A model generated the notes under the pieces. It did no database searches, had not been told where the DNA came from, and saw only the letters and a program-made list of their open reading frames with translations. Shown here piece after piece: positions 13,261 to 21,485 of a stretch of DNA of 47,051 nt. Within the stretch, counting starts at the first letter, position 1; every line of letters begins with the position of its first letter. Source of the stretch: a virus; IMG/VR virus record IMGVR_UViG_3300005527_000008, positions 1 through 47,051 of that record. The stretch is one strand, 5' to 3'. Both the position numbers and the translations under genes were made by a program.

Positions 13261-15714
13261 TTGAATCGTCAGAACACACAAGAAGAACCACAAGAATTCG
13301 ATTTCTCACAGGGTCCAGACGGACCAGAGATGGTTAATGGCGCTCAGGTTATGCAAACGCCCGATGGGGGCGCTATCGTTGACTTCCAGCCAAGTTATGG
13401 GAAACCATTCGAAGGAACGCACCAAGAGAACTTAGCAACCGTCCTAGAAGAAATGCAGATGGCAACCATCGCCGCTACTCTTCTCGACTCAATTGAAGAC
13501 GATATTGATTCCCGCTCTGAATGGGAAAACATGCTTAAGGAAGGCATTGAGCAGTTAGGCCTTAAGACTGAGAAGAAAGAGTTTCCATTTAAGGACGCTT
13601 CAAACATCTATTCCTCCGCCTTCATGCAATCGTTGTTATCATTCGTAGCAACGGCGCGTAGCGAGCTCTTACCTCCCCAAGGCCCTGTTAAGATATCCAT
13701 CGTTGGGAACAGCAATACACAGATAGAAGATCAGTCTGATCGTGTCCAGAAATGGATGAACTACTTCCTTACAGAGATAGCAGAAGAATACTATACCGAT
13801 ACTGAACAAGCATTAATGTGGTGCGGCCTTTATGGTTCAGTCTTTAAGAAGACGTACTTTGACCCCGTTCTAAACCGACCAACATCTCTTTTTATAAAGC
13901 CTCAAGACTTCGTTGTTAATTACGGTGCTTCTTCCCTTAATACTGCGACTAGAGCGACAGAGATTATCCACCTAACCAAGCGCGAGATAAAGATCCGGCA
14001 GGCATCTGGGATGTATCGTGACATTATGATCCATCCTCAAGATGATATCATGTCCGATCAATCACCAATCGAAGAGCAGATCAACAAGATCAGTGGTATT
14101 GAGCCTTCTAACTTTGAATACAATGACGAATACGAGCTTTATGAATGTCACTGCGATCTAGATATCCCTGGAATAGAACATAAGGACGAGAACGGGGAAG
14201 ATACAGGCATCCCATTGCCCTATATCGTCACGCTAGACGTGAAAAGCCGCAAGGTCCTATCTATATATAGGAACTGGGAAGAAAACGATCCACACTACAA
14301 GAAAATCAACCACTTTACTCATCTGTTGTTCTTAACAGGGCTGGGGTTCTATGGCTATGGATTGGCGCATATAGCAGGGGGATCTGCAAAAGCTGCGACT
14401 ATCCTACTTCGACAGATCATGGACGCTGGAATGCTTTCAAACTTCCCAGGTGGTTTACGAACAAAAGGGATGAGATTAACAGACAATAACCTAAGAGTAG
14501 GGCCAACAGAGTTTATTGAAGTCGAGACGGGTGGGTTACCTATTGATCAGGCTGTAATGATGATGCCGTACAAAGAGCCATCTGCAACGCTTTATAACCT
14601 GTATGAGAAATTAGAAGATAGCGTTTTAAAGTTGGCAGCAGCAGGCGACGCGCCATTAGCAGATTTCAATCCTAATGCGCCCGTAGGAACAACCCTAGCG
14701 TTGCTAGAGCAATCACATAAGGTCCAGAGCAGCATTATTAGGCGATTACACCAGGCGTTTAGAAACGAATTTAAGCTCCTTTTTAAACTCTTTAGTAAGT
14801 GTCTTCCTGATTCTCCGTACCCATTTAATGTAGTCGGAGAACAAACCGCTGTTATGCGTTCTGACTTTTCTGATCAATTGAACATCGTCCCTGTTTCAGA
14901 TCCAAATCTAAGTAATTCTACACAAAGATTGATAACTTGGGAAGCCATCAGCAGAACAGCCAATGAACATCCAGAGCTTCACAATATGCGTGAGGTTGTT
15001 AAGAAGTTCTATGAAGCGCTTAAGGTGCCTGACATAGATAGCATTTTGCTGCCTGCCCCAGAGGACGCAAAACCACTTGACCCCATCTCAGAGAATCAGA
15101 ATGCAATGACAGGAAAGCCATTAAAGGCAGGCCTTGATCAAGATCATGATTCTCATATGGCTGTGCATGGGCAGATACTCCAAGACCCTGCAATAGCTCA
15201 ATCGAATCCTCAATTGGCGCAGACACTTCAAGCTCATATTCAAGAACATATGGCCTTAAAGTATCTAATCCAAATGCAACAGGCTCTTCAATTCCAGATG
15301 CCCGAAGACCCATCGCAAATCCCTCCTGAGATGCAGAACCAGATTGCCATGGCGGCGGCTCAGCAGATTCAACAACGACAACAGCAACAGCAAGAACAGC
15401 AGCCACAACCTATAGACCCTGCGGCCGTCATGATGAAGGATGTTGAGGTAAAGGCTATGGGGATCCAAGAAACGGCTAAGGCGAACGAAGCTAAGAATCA
15501 ATTGGAGATGCAGAAAATGCAGCATAACTTCGAGCTTAGACAGGCGGAGCTTATGCAAAAGCAGCAAGAGATGGACCATAAGAATCAAATGGACCGAATG
15601 AAGTTAGAGATAGATCAGTACAAGATGAACATGCAGCAGATGCAAAAGGAGCAAGAACTATTCTTGAAAGAACAAGAATTCATGAATAAAAAAACTGGAT
15701 TTGACTTGTCGTGA
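13261..15714 (+). CDS. Portal protein, 817 aa
   Basis: Dodecameric head vertex through which DNA enters and leaves. The order (unknown small genes, portal, scaffold, capsid) and the conserved ASNIYSSAFMQSLLSFVATARSELLPPQGPVK region identify the large podovirus-type portal; ATTLLALLEQ-like VGTTLALLEQSHKVQSS occurs near residue 480. The C-terminus is unusual: a Gln-rich stretch around residues 700-718 leads into a long charged, Met/Gln-rich coiled coil (about 725-812), reminiscent of an extended portal barrel. The start is TTG, supported by the continuous N-terminal reading and a GAG eight to nine bases upstream; ATG 13330 is the alternative. Confidence 0.9.
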   Translation: MNRQNTQEEPQEFDFSQGPDGPEMVNGAQVMQTPDGGAIVDFQPSYGKPFEGTHQENLATVLEEMQMATIAATLLDSIEDDIDSRSEWENMLKEGIEQLGLKTEKKEFPFKDASNIYSSAFMQSLLSFVATARSELLPPQGPVKISIVGNSNTQIEDQSDRVQKWMNYFLTEIAEEYYTDTEQALMWCGLYGSVFKKTYFDPVLNRPTSLFIKPQDFVVNYGASSLNTATRATEIIHLTKREIKIRQASGMYRDIMIHPQDDIMSDQSPIEEQINKISGIEPSNFEYNDEYELYECHCDLDIPGIEHKDENGEDTGIPLPYIVTLDVKSRKVLSIYRNWEENDPHYKKINHFTHLLFLTGLGFYGYGLAHIAGGSAKAATILLRQIMDAGMLSNFPGGLRTKGMRLTDNNLRVGPTEFIEVETGGLPIDQAVMMMPYKEPSATLYNLYEKLEDSVLKLAAAGDAPLADFNPNAPVGTTLALLEQSHKVQSSIIRRLHQAFRNEFKLLFKLFSKCLPDSPYPFNVVGEQTAVMRSDFSDQLNIVPVSDPNLSNSTQRLITWEAISRTANEHPELHNMREVVKKFYEALKVPDIDSILLPAPEDAKPLDPISENQNAMTGKPLKAGLDQDHDSHMAVHGQILQDPAIAQSNPQLAQTLQAHIQEHMALKYLIQMQQALQFQMPEDPSQIPPEMQNQIAMAAAQQIQQRQQQQQEQQPQPIDPAAVMMKDVEVKAMGIQETAKANEAKNQLEMQKMQHNFELRQAELMQKQQEMDHKNQMDRMKLEIDQYKMNMQQMQKEQELFLKEQEFMNKKTGFDLS

Positions 15715-15802
15715 CAAGTATCGGAATAATTGATATTAAATATAGTCGCAATTTGTGCAATAATATAAAGCAGTAAGATTTGGGACTCAAGGAATAGCGT
15801 TC

Positions 15803-15976
15803 ATGAATAATGTAGTAAACCACTACCTAAATAATACGGCTTCATTGAAAGCCTATAACCATATGATCGAACCTCAATTAAAAAGGGCGATTAAAAATGT
15901 ACCACCCAAAAACGATGCACCAACAATCTTGCTTAACAGTGCACAAAACAATAATGGAGTTAAAAAACATGGGTAA
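15803..15976 (+). CDS. Small hypothetical protein, 57 aa
   Basis: MNNVVNHYLNNTASLKAY at the start, basic and Asn-rich overall. A very good ribosome-binding site (AAGGA, nine bases) supports it. Its stop overlaps the start of the next gene (ATGGGTAA). It is soluble with no recognised family and opens the small operon of low-complexity virion-type proteins between portal and terminator. Confidence 0.6.
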   Translation: MNNVVNHYLNNTASLKAYNHMIEPQLKRAIKNVPPKNDAPTILLNSAQNNNGVKKHG

Positions 15977-16496
15977 CAAATACATTGGAGAGACAGGATC
16001 GAAAGTCTCTATGGGCAAGAGAGAGCAATCTCTTTCACGCTCTTTAACAAAGAATCCCGCTGAACGCGTCCTTATGGAGTCCCATAAGCGTGGCGGAAGT
16101 GTCGGCAGCCAACAAAAATGCCGCAAAGCTATGGGCGGAGAAATGACAGGAGCTAGAGCACCCAGAGCATCGAGCCCTGGTGGCGGTGGTTATACGCCTT
16201 CACAATATAGTAAGGGCGGCCATGCCGCAAAAGGTAGCACACATGCTTCTCATCATGCTCGCATTAAAAGAGCATTGGGTGGAGCTATTACAGCTTTACA
16301 GAATGCAGATAGGATGATCGGCGTTGCGCAAGGCATGCCTGGCGCCGCTATGGACCGTGCAAGGAATACAGCCAACGCCATGAATACACGCGCTCAGAAT
16401 GTAGGAAGTGCTATGAGATCACGCGCTCAGAATGTAGGCAACGCTATAAGATCAGGCGCGCAAGGTGTCGACGATGCGTTCAGAGGAAGGCAATAA
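15969..16496 (+). CDS. Basic Gly/Ala-rich virion-type protein, 175 aa
   Basis: Starts MGNKYIGETGSK, parallel to MVNKYPGETSK of the next gene, so the two share an N-terminal motif. I start at ATG 15969 (GGAG ten bases upstream) because of that match. The middle is Gly/Ser/His-rich and basic; the C-terminus carries three near-repeats of RAQNVG with regular Ala/Met spacing. No membrane segment. The KRGG- and KGGH-type patches also occur in the ejection proteins of this phage, hinting at a structural or internal virion role. Confidence 0.7.
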   Translation: MGNKYIGETGSKVSMGKREQSLSRSLTKNPAERVLMESHKRGGSVGSQQKCRKAMGGEMTGARAPRASSPGGGGYTPSQYSKGGHAAKGSTHASHHARIKRALGGAITALQNADRMIGVAQGMPGAAMDRARNTANAMNTRAQNVGSAMRSRAQNVGNAIRSGAQGVDDAFRGRQ

Positions 16497-16497
16497 A

Positions 16498-17058
16498 ATG
16501 GTTAATAAATATCCAGGTGAAACATCAAAGTTCGCTGAAGATAAGCCTTTATCCTCTTTCATTGGCAAGAACAAAGCCAAAGATGTATTGATGAATTCCG
16601 GAAGAAATGACGGGATACAACATAAATTCGGCGGTGGCCTTATGATGGCAGAAGGATTATCCGCTGCTTTACCAGCAGTTTTACCAGCAGTAATCGGCGG
16701 TATTCAGGGGGCAATGGATAGACGGCGCCAGAAGAAAGAGGAAGCTCTTAATATGGGGATGAGCTTTAAAGATTATAAGAAACGGCGTCGAGACGGGACA
16801 CTTTATCAGGGACAACCACAGCAGGGTTATGGTCAACAAGGCCAAAGCCAAGGCTCCGGCGGCGGATATGGTCAACAGAGTTATCAGCAACCACAGCAGG
16901 GATACGGACAACAGAGCCAAGGCTACGGCGGTGGATATGGTGGACAAGAAGATTATGGACAGCAGAGTTATGGTGGCGGTTATGGCGGTTACAAAGAAGG
17001 CGGTGCAATGAAACGCGCTGCTGGTGGTGTAGGTAAAACGCGCAAAAATCAATATTAA
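16498..17058 (+). CDS. Low-complexity Gly/Tyr/Gln-rich (prion-like) virion-type protein, 186 aa
   Basis: N-terminus MVNKYPGETSK, paralogous to the previous gene. A hydrophobic Ala/Leu segment (LSAALPAVLPAVIGGIQGAM, about 54-73) is followed by a basic linker (RRRQKK, KKRRRDG). A roughly 70-residue tract made almost only of Gly, Tyr, Gln and Ser comes next (GYGQQ, GGGYGQQSYQQ, GGYGGYKEGG), resembling FUS-type prion-like domains. Start chosen at ATG 16498 with AGGAAGG upstream. A strong terminator follows. Virion or assembly role inferred from location only. Confidence 0.75.
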   Translation: MVNKYPGETSKFAEDKPLSSFIGKNKAKDVLMNSGRNDGIQHKFGGGLMMAEGLSAALPAVLPAVIGGIQGAMDRRRQKKEEALNMGMSFKDYKKRRRDGTLYQGQPQQGYGQQGQSQGSGGGYGQQSYQQPQQGYGQQSQGYGGGYGGQEDYGQQSYGGGYGGYKEGGAMKRAAGGVGKTRKNQY

Positions 17059-17082
17059 ATATTCTGTAATTATATCTAAACT

Positions 17083-17113
17083 AGGGGATGACTGGAAAGC
17101 ATCCCCTTTTTTA
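17083..17113 (+). terminator. Strong rho-independent terminator
   Basis: AGGGGATG (17083-17090) pairs with CATCCCCT (17100-17107) around ACTGGAAAG, followed by a T6 run. It separates the portal/low-complexity operon from the chaperonin/scaffold operon, which has its own promoter just downstream. Confidence 0.9.
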
Positions 17114-17134
17114 TTGCCTATACTTAATTTTTAG

Positions 17135-17176
17135 TTGACACGGTTTGCCCCGTATCGCAATACTATGTATACTTAA
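17135..17176 (+). promoter_or_regulatory. Promoter of the chaperonin-scaffold operon
   Basis: Two overlapping readings: TTGCCC (17145-17150), 17 bp, TATACT (17168-17173); or TTGACA (17135-17140), 18 bp, AATACT (17159-17164). It follows a terminator directly. The stretch CAATACTATGTATACTTAA is nearly identical to one before the decoration/capsid operon at 19512. A further TATACTTAA is at 17119. CCTA-TACA-TAGG (17178-17189) is a small dyad near the start site. Confidence 0.65.
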
Positions 17177-17196
17177 CCTATACATAGGAATTGCAA

Positions 17197-17502
17197 ATGA
17201 TTCTAAAGAAATTCGTAGACGACTTAATGGATGATCTACAAACCAAGCTAAACGATGTAGCCGTCCCTCTCAATACTATTCTCCACGAACAAGTCGGTAA
17301 ATATCACCACGGTATTGGCGTTATCCAAGGCCTCAGAGTAGCAGCAGACTCGGCGCAAGACCTTTGGAAGAAATACGTAAGCGGAGATAGAGACGAGCCC
17401 TCACAAGGCATGCCTCAAGCCCCCCTACAACCCGAAATGCCCCTAAAAGCAAACGTTCCAGGTGTAACACCTGAAATCTTCGATGCTGAGTACAATGTTT
17501 AA
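17197..17502 (+). CDS. Hypothetical protein, 101 aa
   Basis: Helical N-terminal two-thirds, then a proline-rich tail (MPQAPLQPEMPLKANVPGVTP). Not recognised. The start is ATG 17197 with TAGGAA seven bases upstream rather than the in-frame TTG six bases earlier. First gene after the promoter; it overlaps the GroES-like gene by 8 nt, so it may help in head assembly. Confidence 0.75.
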   Translation: MILKKFVDDLMDDLQTKLNDVAVPLNTILHEQVGKYHHGIGVIQGLRVAADSAQDLWKKYVSGDRDEPSQGMPQAPLQPEMPLKANVPGVTPEIFDAEYNV

Positions 17503-17923
17503 TTTATTTAGGAAGCCAAAGACTCCCATCATGAATCAAGACGAACTTATTAAACAAGCCCTCGACGTTGATCACCTCTCAGACCTCGTAGACCTTCGAA
17601 GCAGAACACTTCTCCTTCAGATCTATAAGGTCGAGGAAGTCACACGGGGTGGCATCATCATGCCTTCATCGGTTATCGATAGCTCAAAATTCGATAACCG
17701 GATTGGACGTGTTCTCAGTATAGGACCTCATTCCTACGACGATATAGACTACTACCCTTCAGGCCCACTCTGTGCGGTTGGTGAATGGGTCGTCTATTGG
17801 AGGCATGACGCATCCCTCCTCACCATTAACAAAATCGATTGCGCTATCTTGCCTGCGAACAAAGTCATGTTCGCCACCAAGATGCCTGAGCTAATCGATA
17901 CCAGCTATCACGTAGGGAAATAA
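17495..17923 (+). CDS. GroES-like co-chaperonin, 142 aa
   Basis: The Cpn10 fold is recognisable: RTLLLQIYKVEEVTRGGIIMPSS holds the mobile loop with GGIIM, matching the GGIVL tripeptide that docks on GroEL. FDNRIGRVLSIGP is the roof strand; CAVGEWVVYWRHDASLLTI and CAILPANKVMFAT close the barrel. Host GroES is about 95 aa; this one has an N-terminal extension of about 35 residues. As with T4 gp31, it would cap host GroEL to help fold the capsid protein made from the same operon. ATG 17495 is preferred; ATG 17531 is an alternative. Confidence 0.85.
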   Translation: MFNLFRKPKTPIMNQDELIKQALDVDHLSDLVDLRSRTLLLQIYKVEEVTRGGIIMPSSVIDSSKFDNRIGRVLSIGPHSYDDIDYYPSGPLCAVGEWVVYWRHDASLLTINKIDCAILPANKVMFATKMPELIDTSYHVGK

Positions 17924-17926
17924 CAT

Positions 17927-19006
17927 ATGGCCCAAAATATGCAAGAAGCCCTAACAACCATCAACGATGCTATCCACAATGTTCAGGACGAGAAAAGACC
18001 GAATCCGGCAGATAGCATTGAAGTTATCCTTGATGAAGATCATGGTCCCGATACAGCCGATATACTGGGGATAAAAGAGTCGAACCGAGACGTCCAGAAA
18101 GACCAAGAAGACGAAGATAAAGAGCAGCGTCTAAGGCACCCACGTAGGCGTCAAACGTCCCATCAACGTATTGCAGAGATGACCTATAAGAATAAAGTCT
18201 TAGAAAGTCAGTTGATGCAAGAGCGTCAGAGAATAGAGGCCCTCGAGAGAGACAACCGGCATATAGCAGACATAGCCTCTCAAAAAGAAGAGGTGGCAAT
18301 AGCTCAATATGAACACGCCCTAAGAGTTAAAGCAGAAGCCGCCAAACATATCCTCGAAGAAGCTATAGAGGATGGCGACACATCTAAACAAGCAGAAGCC
18401 CAACAACTTATGACTCAGTTCGGGGCAGAGCTAGCACTCCTTAAAAAACAAAAAGAGACAGCCCCCCATCAGTCCTATCAAAGAGAGTATCAAGAACCTG
18501 CATACGCGCAACAAATGTATGCGCCTCCTGTGGAAGAACCGACAAATCCTCATTTTGACGAATGGCTAGATCGTAACCACTGGTTTGGTCAAGACCCACA
18601 TCTAACCGAAGAAGTTAATAACTACGCTACCGAGCTTACAAAGGTCTTCAGATACAACAACCTAGATCATCTCATTGGGACTCCAGATTTTTTCAAAGCT
18701 GTAGATGACGGGATGGCAGCCAAATATAGGGTGAACGCCTCCAACCAAGAACCCCAAAGACAACAATCATATGCAGGAAGGATGGCACCCGTGGCTCCTA
18801 TCAATAGACAAGGCGGTTATGCAGGGAATTCGCACGGTGGAGACAGACCAAATCAGGTCAGACTATCAAAAGAGCAGTGTGAAATCGCGGACAGCCTACC
18901 ATTAACACACCCAGATGGGACCCCTAAATCAGCACCTGAGAAACGTAGAGCCTACGCCTACGAACTCGCTAACCCAAGAGCACGTAACGGCCTGAGAGGA
19001 ATATAA
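17927..19006 (+). CDS. Scaffolding protein, 359 aa
   Basis: Acidic, Gln/Glu-rich and largely coiled coil over about residues 60-190 (MTYKNKVLESQLMQERQRIEALERDNRHIAD region), with a disordered middle and a basic C-terminal segment. This is typical of internal scaffolds of short-tailed phages. It lies between the co-chaperonin and the capsid genes. A good ribosome-binding site (AGGGA, eight bases) supports ATG 17927. Function from position and composition; there is no sequence motif unique to scaffolds. Confidence 0.75.
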   Translation: MAQNMQEALTTINDAIHNVQDEKRPNPADSIEVILDEDHGPDTADILGIKESNRDVQKDQEDEDKEQRLRHPRRRQTSHQRIAEMTYKNKVLESQLMQERQRIEALERDNRHIADIASQKEEVAIAQYEHALRVKAEAAKHILEEAIEDGDTSKQAEAQQLMTQFGAELALLKKQKETAPHQSYQREYQEPAYAQQMYAPPVEEPTNPHFDEWLDRNHWFGQDPHLTEEVNNYATELTKVFRYNNLDHLIGTPDFFKAVDDGMAAKYRVNASNQEPQRQQSYAGRMAPVAPINRQGGYAGNSHGGDRPNQVRLSKEQCEIADSLPLTHPDGTPKSAPEKRRAYAYELANPRARNGLRGI

Positions 19007-19007
19007 A

Positions 19008-19472
19008 ATGACAGTACGCAGAGAAAAACTCATGAGTCCTGAAAAGGCCATCCACGAACAATTCAATTTTCAAGCTGATCACATGGGAAGCTTAGGGATC
19101 CCCCCTGAACAGATCCCTGATGGTACGGATTATTTATGGGTTGTCGAATCTGTAAATGACAAGCCCGATCACAGGCCTCTTGCTCTTGCTCTTAGAAAGG
19201 GATGGAAAGCAGTCCCGCCGGATCGTCACCCTGAATTGACCCCTGGGATCAACCTAGGAGGTGCTTATAAGGATATGGACAGGTCAGCCATTCGTGTTGG
19301 TGGATTGATCCTAATGGAACGATCAAAAGATCTAGGCTACCAAGAGCGTCGTCAGCAGAACGAATATACCAATCAAGTTCTAAAGCAAGCAAAGTGGGCA
19401 AATGATGGTATGGCTGACCCAATGGTACCTTGGAGAACCTTCATCGATGAAGAAAAGCGAGAAGTATACTAA
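19008..19472 (+). CDS. Conserved-type phage protein after scaffold, 154 aa
   Basis: Soluble, with the pattern LWVVESVNDKPDHRPLALALRKGWKAVPPDRHPEL then GGLILMERSKDLGYQERR. I recall this arrangement from phage proteins next to scaffold genes, but no function is known. AGAGGAAT precedes the ATG. Ends before a promoter region. Confidence 0.75.
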   Translation: MTVRREKLMSPEKAIHEQFNFQADHMGSLGIPPEQIPDGTDYLWVVESVNDKPDHRPLALALRKGWKAVPPDRHPELTPGINLGGAYKDMDRSAIRVGGLILMERSKDLGYQERRQQNEYTNQVLKQAKWANDGMADPMVPWRTFIDEEKREVY

Positions 19473-19489
19473 TATTTTTTGAATATTTG

Positions 19490-19531
19490 AGTATTGTATA
19501 TTTACAATGAGCAATACTTATGTATACTTAA
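19490..19531 (+). promoter_or_regulatory. Promoter with internal dyad before the decoration/capsid operon
   Basis: TTTACA (19501-19506), 16 bp, TATACT (19523-19528), continuing as TATACTTAA. The dyad AGTATTG (19490-19496) / CAATACT (19512-19518) flanks the -35 and could be an operator. CAATACT followed by ATGTATACTTAA is shared with the promoter at 17158-17176. Confidence 0.6.
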
Positions 19532-19543
19532 AATAATACGTCC

Positions 19544-19638
19544 TCGACCTCTGTACACTAAGAGGCAAGAGTCGATGAACCGTCGTAAAGTTTAAGGTTG
19601 TCTTTCCGATGATGCGCATTTTGCGAACCTAACAAAAA
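19544..19638 (+). other. Structured 5' leader of the decoration/capsid mRNA
   Basis: About 140 nt separate the promoter from the first start codon. TCGAC (19544-19548) pairs with GTCGA (19571-19575), with CTCT/AGAG inside, giving a two-tier hairpin. A second possible stem joins AGGTT near 19597 with AACCT near 19626 around GCGCA/TGCG. The very strong AGGAGG site follows at about 19667. It may stabilise the highly expressed capsid message. Confidence 0.4.
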
Positions 19639-19676
19639 ACTGATCACTCAGATTGTTTTTATTTTTAGGAGGCAAA

Positions 19677-20549
19677 ATGTCTTACGGTATTAATGCTCCT
19701 GTCGGGTTCCGCCCAACTTCTTATGTTAGCGGTGCTCCTTGGACAGGCAAATTCTCATACTACTTAATCGAAGGCGGTTACAATACTTCAATTTTCCAAG
19801 GCGACTTGGTTAGTCGAGTGGCCGGCGCAAACGGGTATATTAAAAAACTTCTACCAACTGAAATTAATGGTGGAAACGGAGCCCCCGCGCTCGGTGTTTT
19901 CTTAGGTTGCGAATATGTAACCCCAGGAGCTCAATCAAATATCACTCCTGTAACAAATTCTCCTTATTGGCCTGCTAACCAGGCCATCAAGGCAGGGACA
20001 GTTGTTTACGCGAAAGTTATTGATGACTCAGAAGTCATCTACGATGTCCAAACAAACGGCACCGTAAACTTGGCGTCTATGGGCGGGAATGCTTCCTTTG
20101 CCCTAGGAGCAGGAAGTACAGTCACAGGTCTTTCAGGCGAAGTGATAGATGTGGGCACAATTTCTAAGGCCGCCTCATTCCGCGCATCAGGTGCTAGCAC
20201 TTTAACAGGTACCGTAAACCTAGTTATCCCAGCTGTAGGCATTACCGCAAACTCATTAGTTATGTTAACTCGTAAAACCGCAGGCGGTGGCGCAGGGAAC
20301 TTAACAATCACTATTCAACCTGGTGTTTCTTTCACAGTTGTCTCGAGCAACGGGGCGGATAACTCTGCATTCAATTATCAAGTCCTCCCGGGCACCGATG
20401 ACAATAGCTTCCTGCCTTTGAAGTTGCTTTATGCAACCCAAGTCCCAGGAAACACATTTGACCCAATCACAGGTGCTGGAATTTTGAATGGCAACATCTC
20501 TGTAATCTTAAATAACAGCGCTTATCGCGTTGGCACACAAGGAGTTTAA
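19677..20549 (+). CDS. Capsid-associated (decoration-type) protein with inserted beta-sandwich module, 290 aa
   Basis: The N-terminal part (MSYGINAPVGFRP, GDLVSRVAGANGYIKKLLP, LGVFLGCEYV) and the C-terminal part (LPLKLLYATQVPGN, NISVILNNSAYRVG) read like one phage head protein usually encoded beside the capsid gene. Residues about 166-236 look like an insertion: a Gly/Ser/Thr-rich beta-module with ITANSLVML and IQPGVSFTVVSSNGAD. The same module occurs in the 376-residue protein downstream and at the ends of two fibres. The start ATG 19677 has a near-perfect AGGAGG. Decoration role inferred from position. Confidence 0.75.
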   Translation: MSYGINAPVGFRPTSYVSGAPWTGKFSYYLIEGGYNTSIFQGDLVSRVAGANGYIKKLLPTEINGGNGAPALGVFLGCEYVTPGAQSNITPVTNSPYWPANQAIKAGTVVYAKVIDDSEVIYDVQTNGTVNLASMGGNASFALGAGSTVTGLSGEVIDVGTISKAASFRASGASTLTGTVNLVIPAVGITANSLVMLTRKTAGGGAGNLTITIQPGVSFTVVSSNGADNSAFNYQVLPGTDDNSFLPLKLLYATQVPGNTFDPITGAGILNGNISVILNNSAYRVGTQGV

Positions 20550-20554
20550 TCACT

Positions 20555-21457
20555 ATGGCAACAACTACTTCAGATATTGCCGCCCTCTTGCGTCCAGGCT
20601 TAGCGGCGGTTATTGGCGACTACAACACTTATGAAGACGAATGGAAATCGATTTATTCGCACCATGTGTCAGATAAGCAAGTTGAATACGAAGTCGAAAT
20701 GAAACTTTTGAGCATTGCTCAAATGAAACAAGAAGGCGGTTCAGTCTCTTATGACAAGATGGCGCAACGCTTCATTACTTCGTACCTACACCAATACTTC
20801 GGTATCGGCTTTATCTTAACAAGACAAGCTTTGCTAGATAACTTGTACAAGGACAGATTCCCAATGGCTGTAACGTCATTGAAAGACTCTCTGCGCCAAG
20901 TTAAGAACATCCAAGCAGCGAACCTGTTTAACAACGGTTTCAACCCTGGAGCTCCAATCGGTGACGGTCAGCCTCTATACTCTGTCAACCATCCTATCGA
21001 TGGCGGTATTGTATCGAATACTTTCGTTGTCCCCGCGCAGCTTAATGAAACATCTCTCGAAGATGCGATCACAAACATTAGCTTATTCAGAAACGCAGCT
21101 GGTTTGTTGGTTAAGAATACCCCGAAGCGCTTAATCGTTCCGCCTTCATTGCAGTTTACTGCAAGCAGGTTGCTGAACTCTAAGTATCGCGTAGGAACAG
21201 CTAACAACGATATCAATGCAATCTACCATGACAATTATATCTCTCAAGGATACATGGTAAATCACTTCTTAACATCTCCAACAGCTTGGTTCATCCAAAC
21301 TGATAACTCGAATGGATTTAAATACTATGAACGCGAACCCTTAGACATCGACATTTTCACTGACATTGACACAGATAACCTAAAAGTTCGGGCAATCGAG
21401 CGTTACTCATTCGGTAACAGCGACTTCCGTTCAACTTTCGGTTCTCAAGGTGCATAA
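20555..21457 (+). CDS. Major capsid protein, 300 aa
   Basis: Reads as an HK97-fold phage capsid subunit of the Mu gpT-like kind: MATTTSDIAALLRPGL, then YDKMAQRFITSYLHQYFGIGFILTRQAL, GDGQPLYSVNHP (loop before the P-domain), LIVPPSLQFTASRLLNS and a C-terminal DIDTDNLKVRAIERYSFGNSDFRSTFG. No separate protease or long N-terminal delta domain is visible, consistent with use of a separate scaffold. AAGGAG stands before the ATG. It follows the decoration-type gene after 5 bp. The GroES-like protein of the preceding operon may assist its folding. Confidence 0.85.
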   Translation: MATTTSDIAALLRPGLAAVIGDYNTYEDEWKSIYSHHVSDKQVEYEVEMKLLSIAQMKQEGGSVSYDKMAQRFITSYLHQYFGIGFILTRQALLDNLYKDRFPMAVTSLKDSLRQVKNIQAANLFNNGFNPGAPIGDGQPLYSVNHPIDGGIVSNTFVVPAQLNETSLEDAITNISLFRNAAGLLVKNTPKRLIVPPSLQFTASRLLNSKYRVGTANNDINAIYHDNYISQGYMVNHFLTSPTAWFIQTDNSNGFKYYEREPLDIDIFTDIDTDNLKVRAIERYSFGNSDFRSTFGSQGA

Positions 21458-21485
21458 GTCTAAATAATTTAAGGAGTATCCCTCA

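Noticed and set aside
16681-17052. Overlapping minus- and alternate-frame ORFs in the Gly/Tyr/Gln-rich gene
   Set aside because: Low-complexity codon use removes stops in other frames. The plus frame has a good start, a paralogous N-terminus and a terminator right after it.
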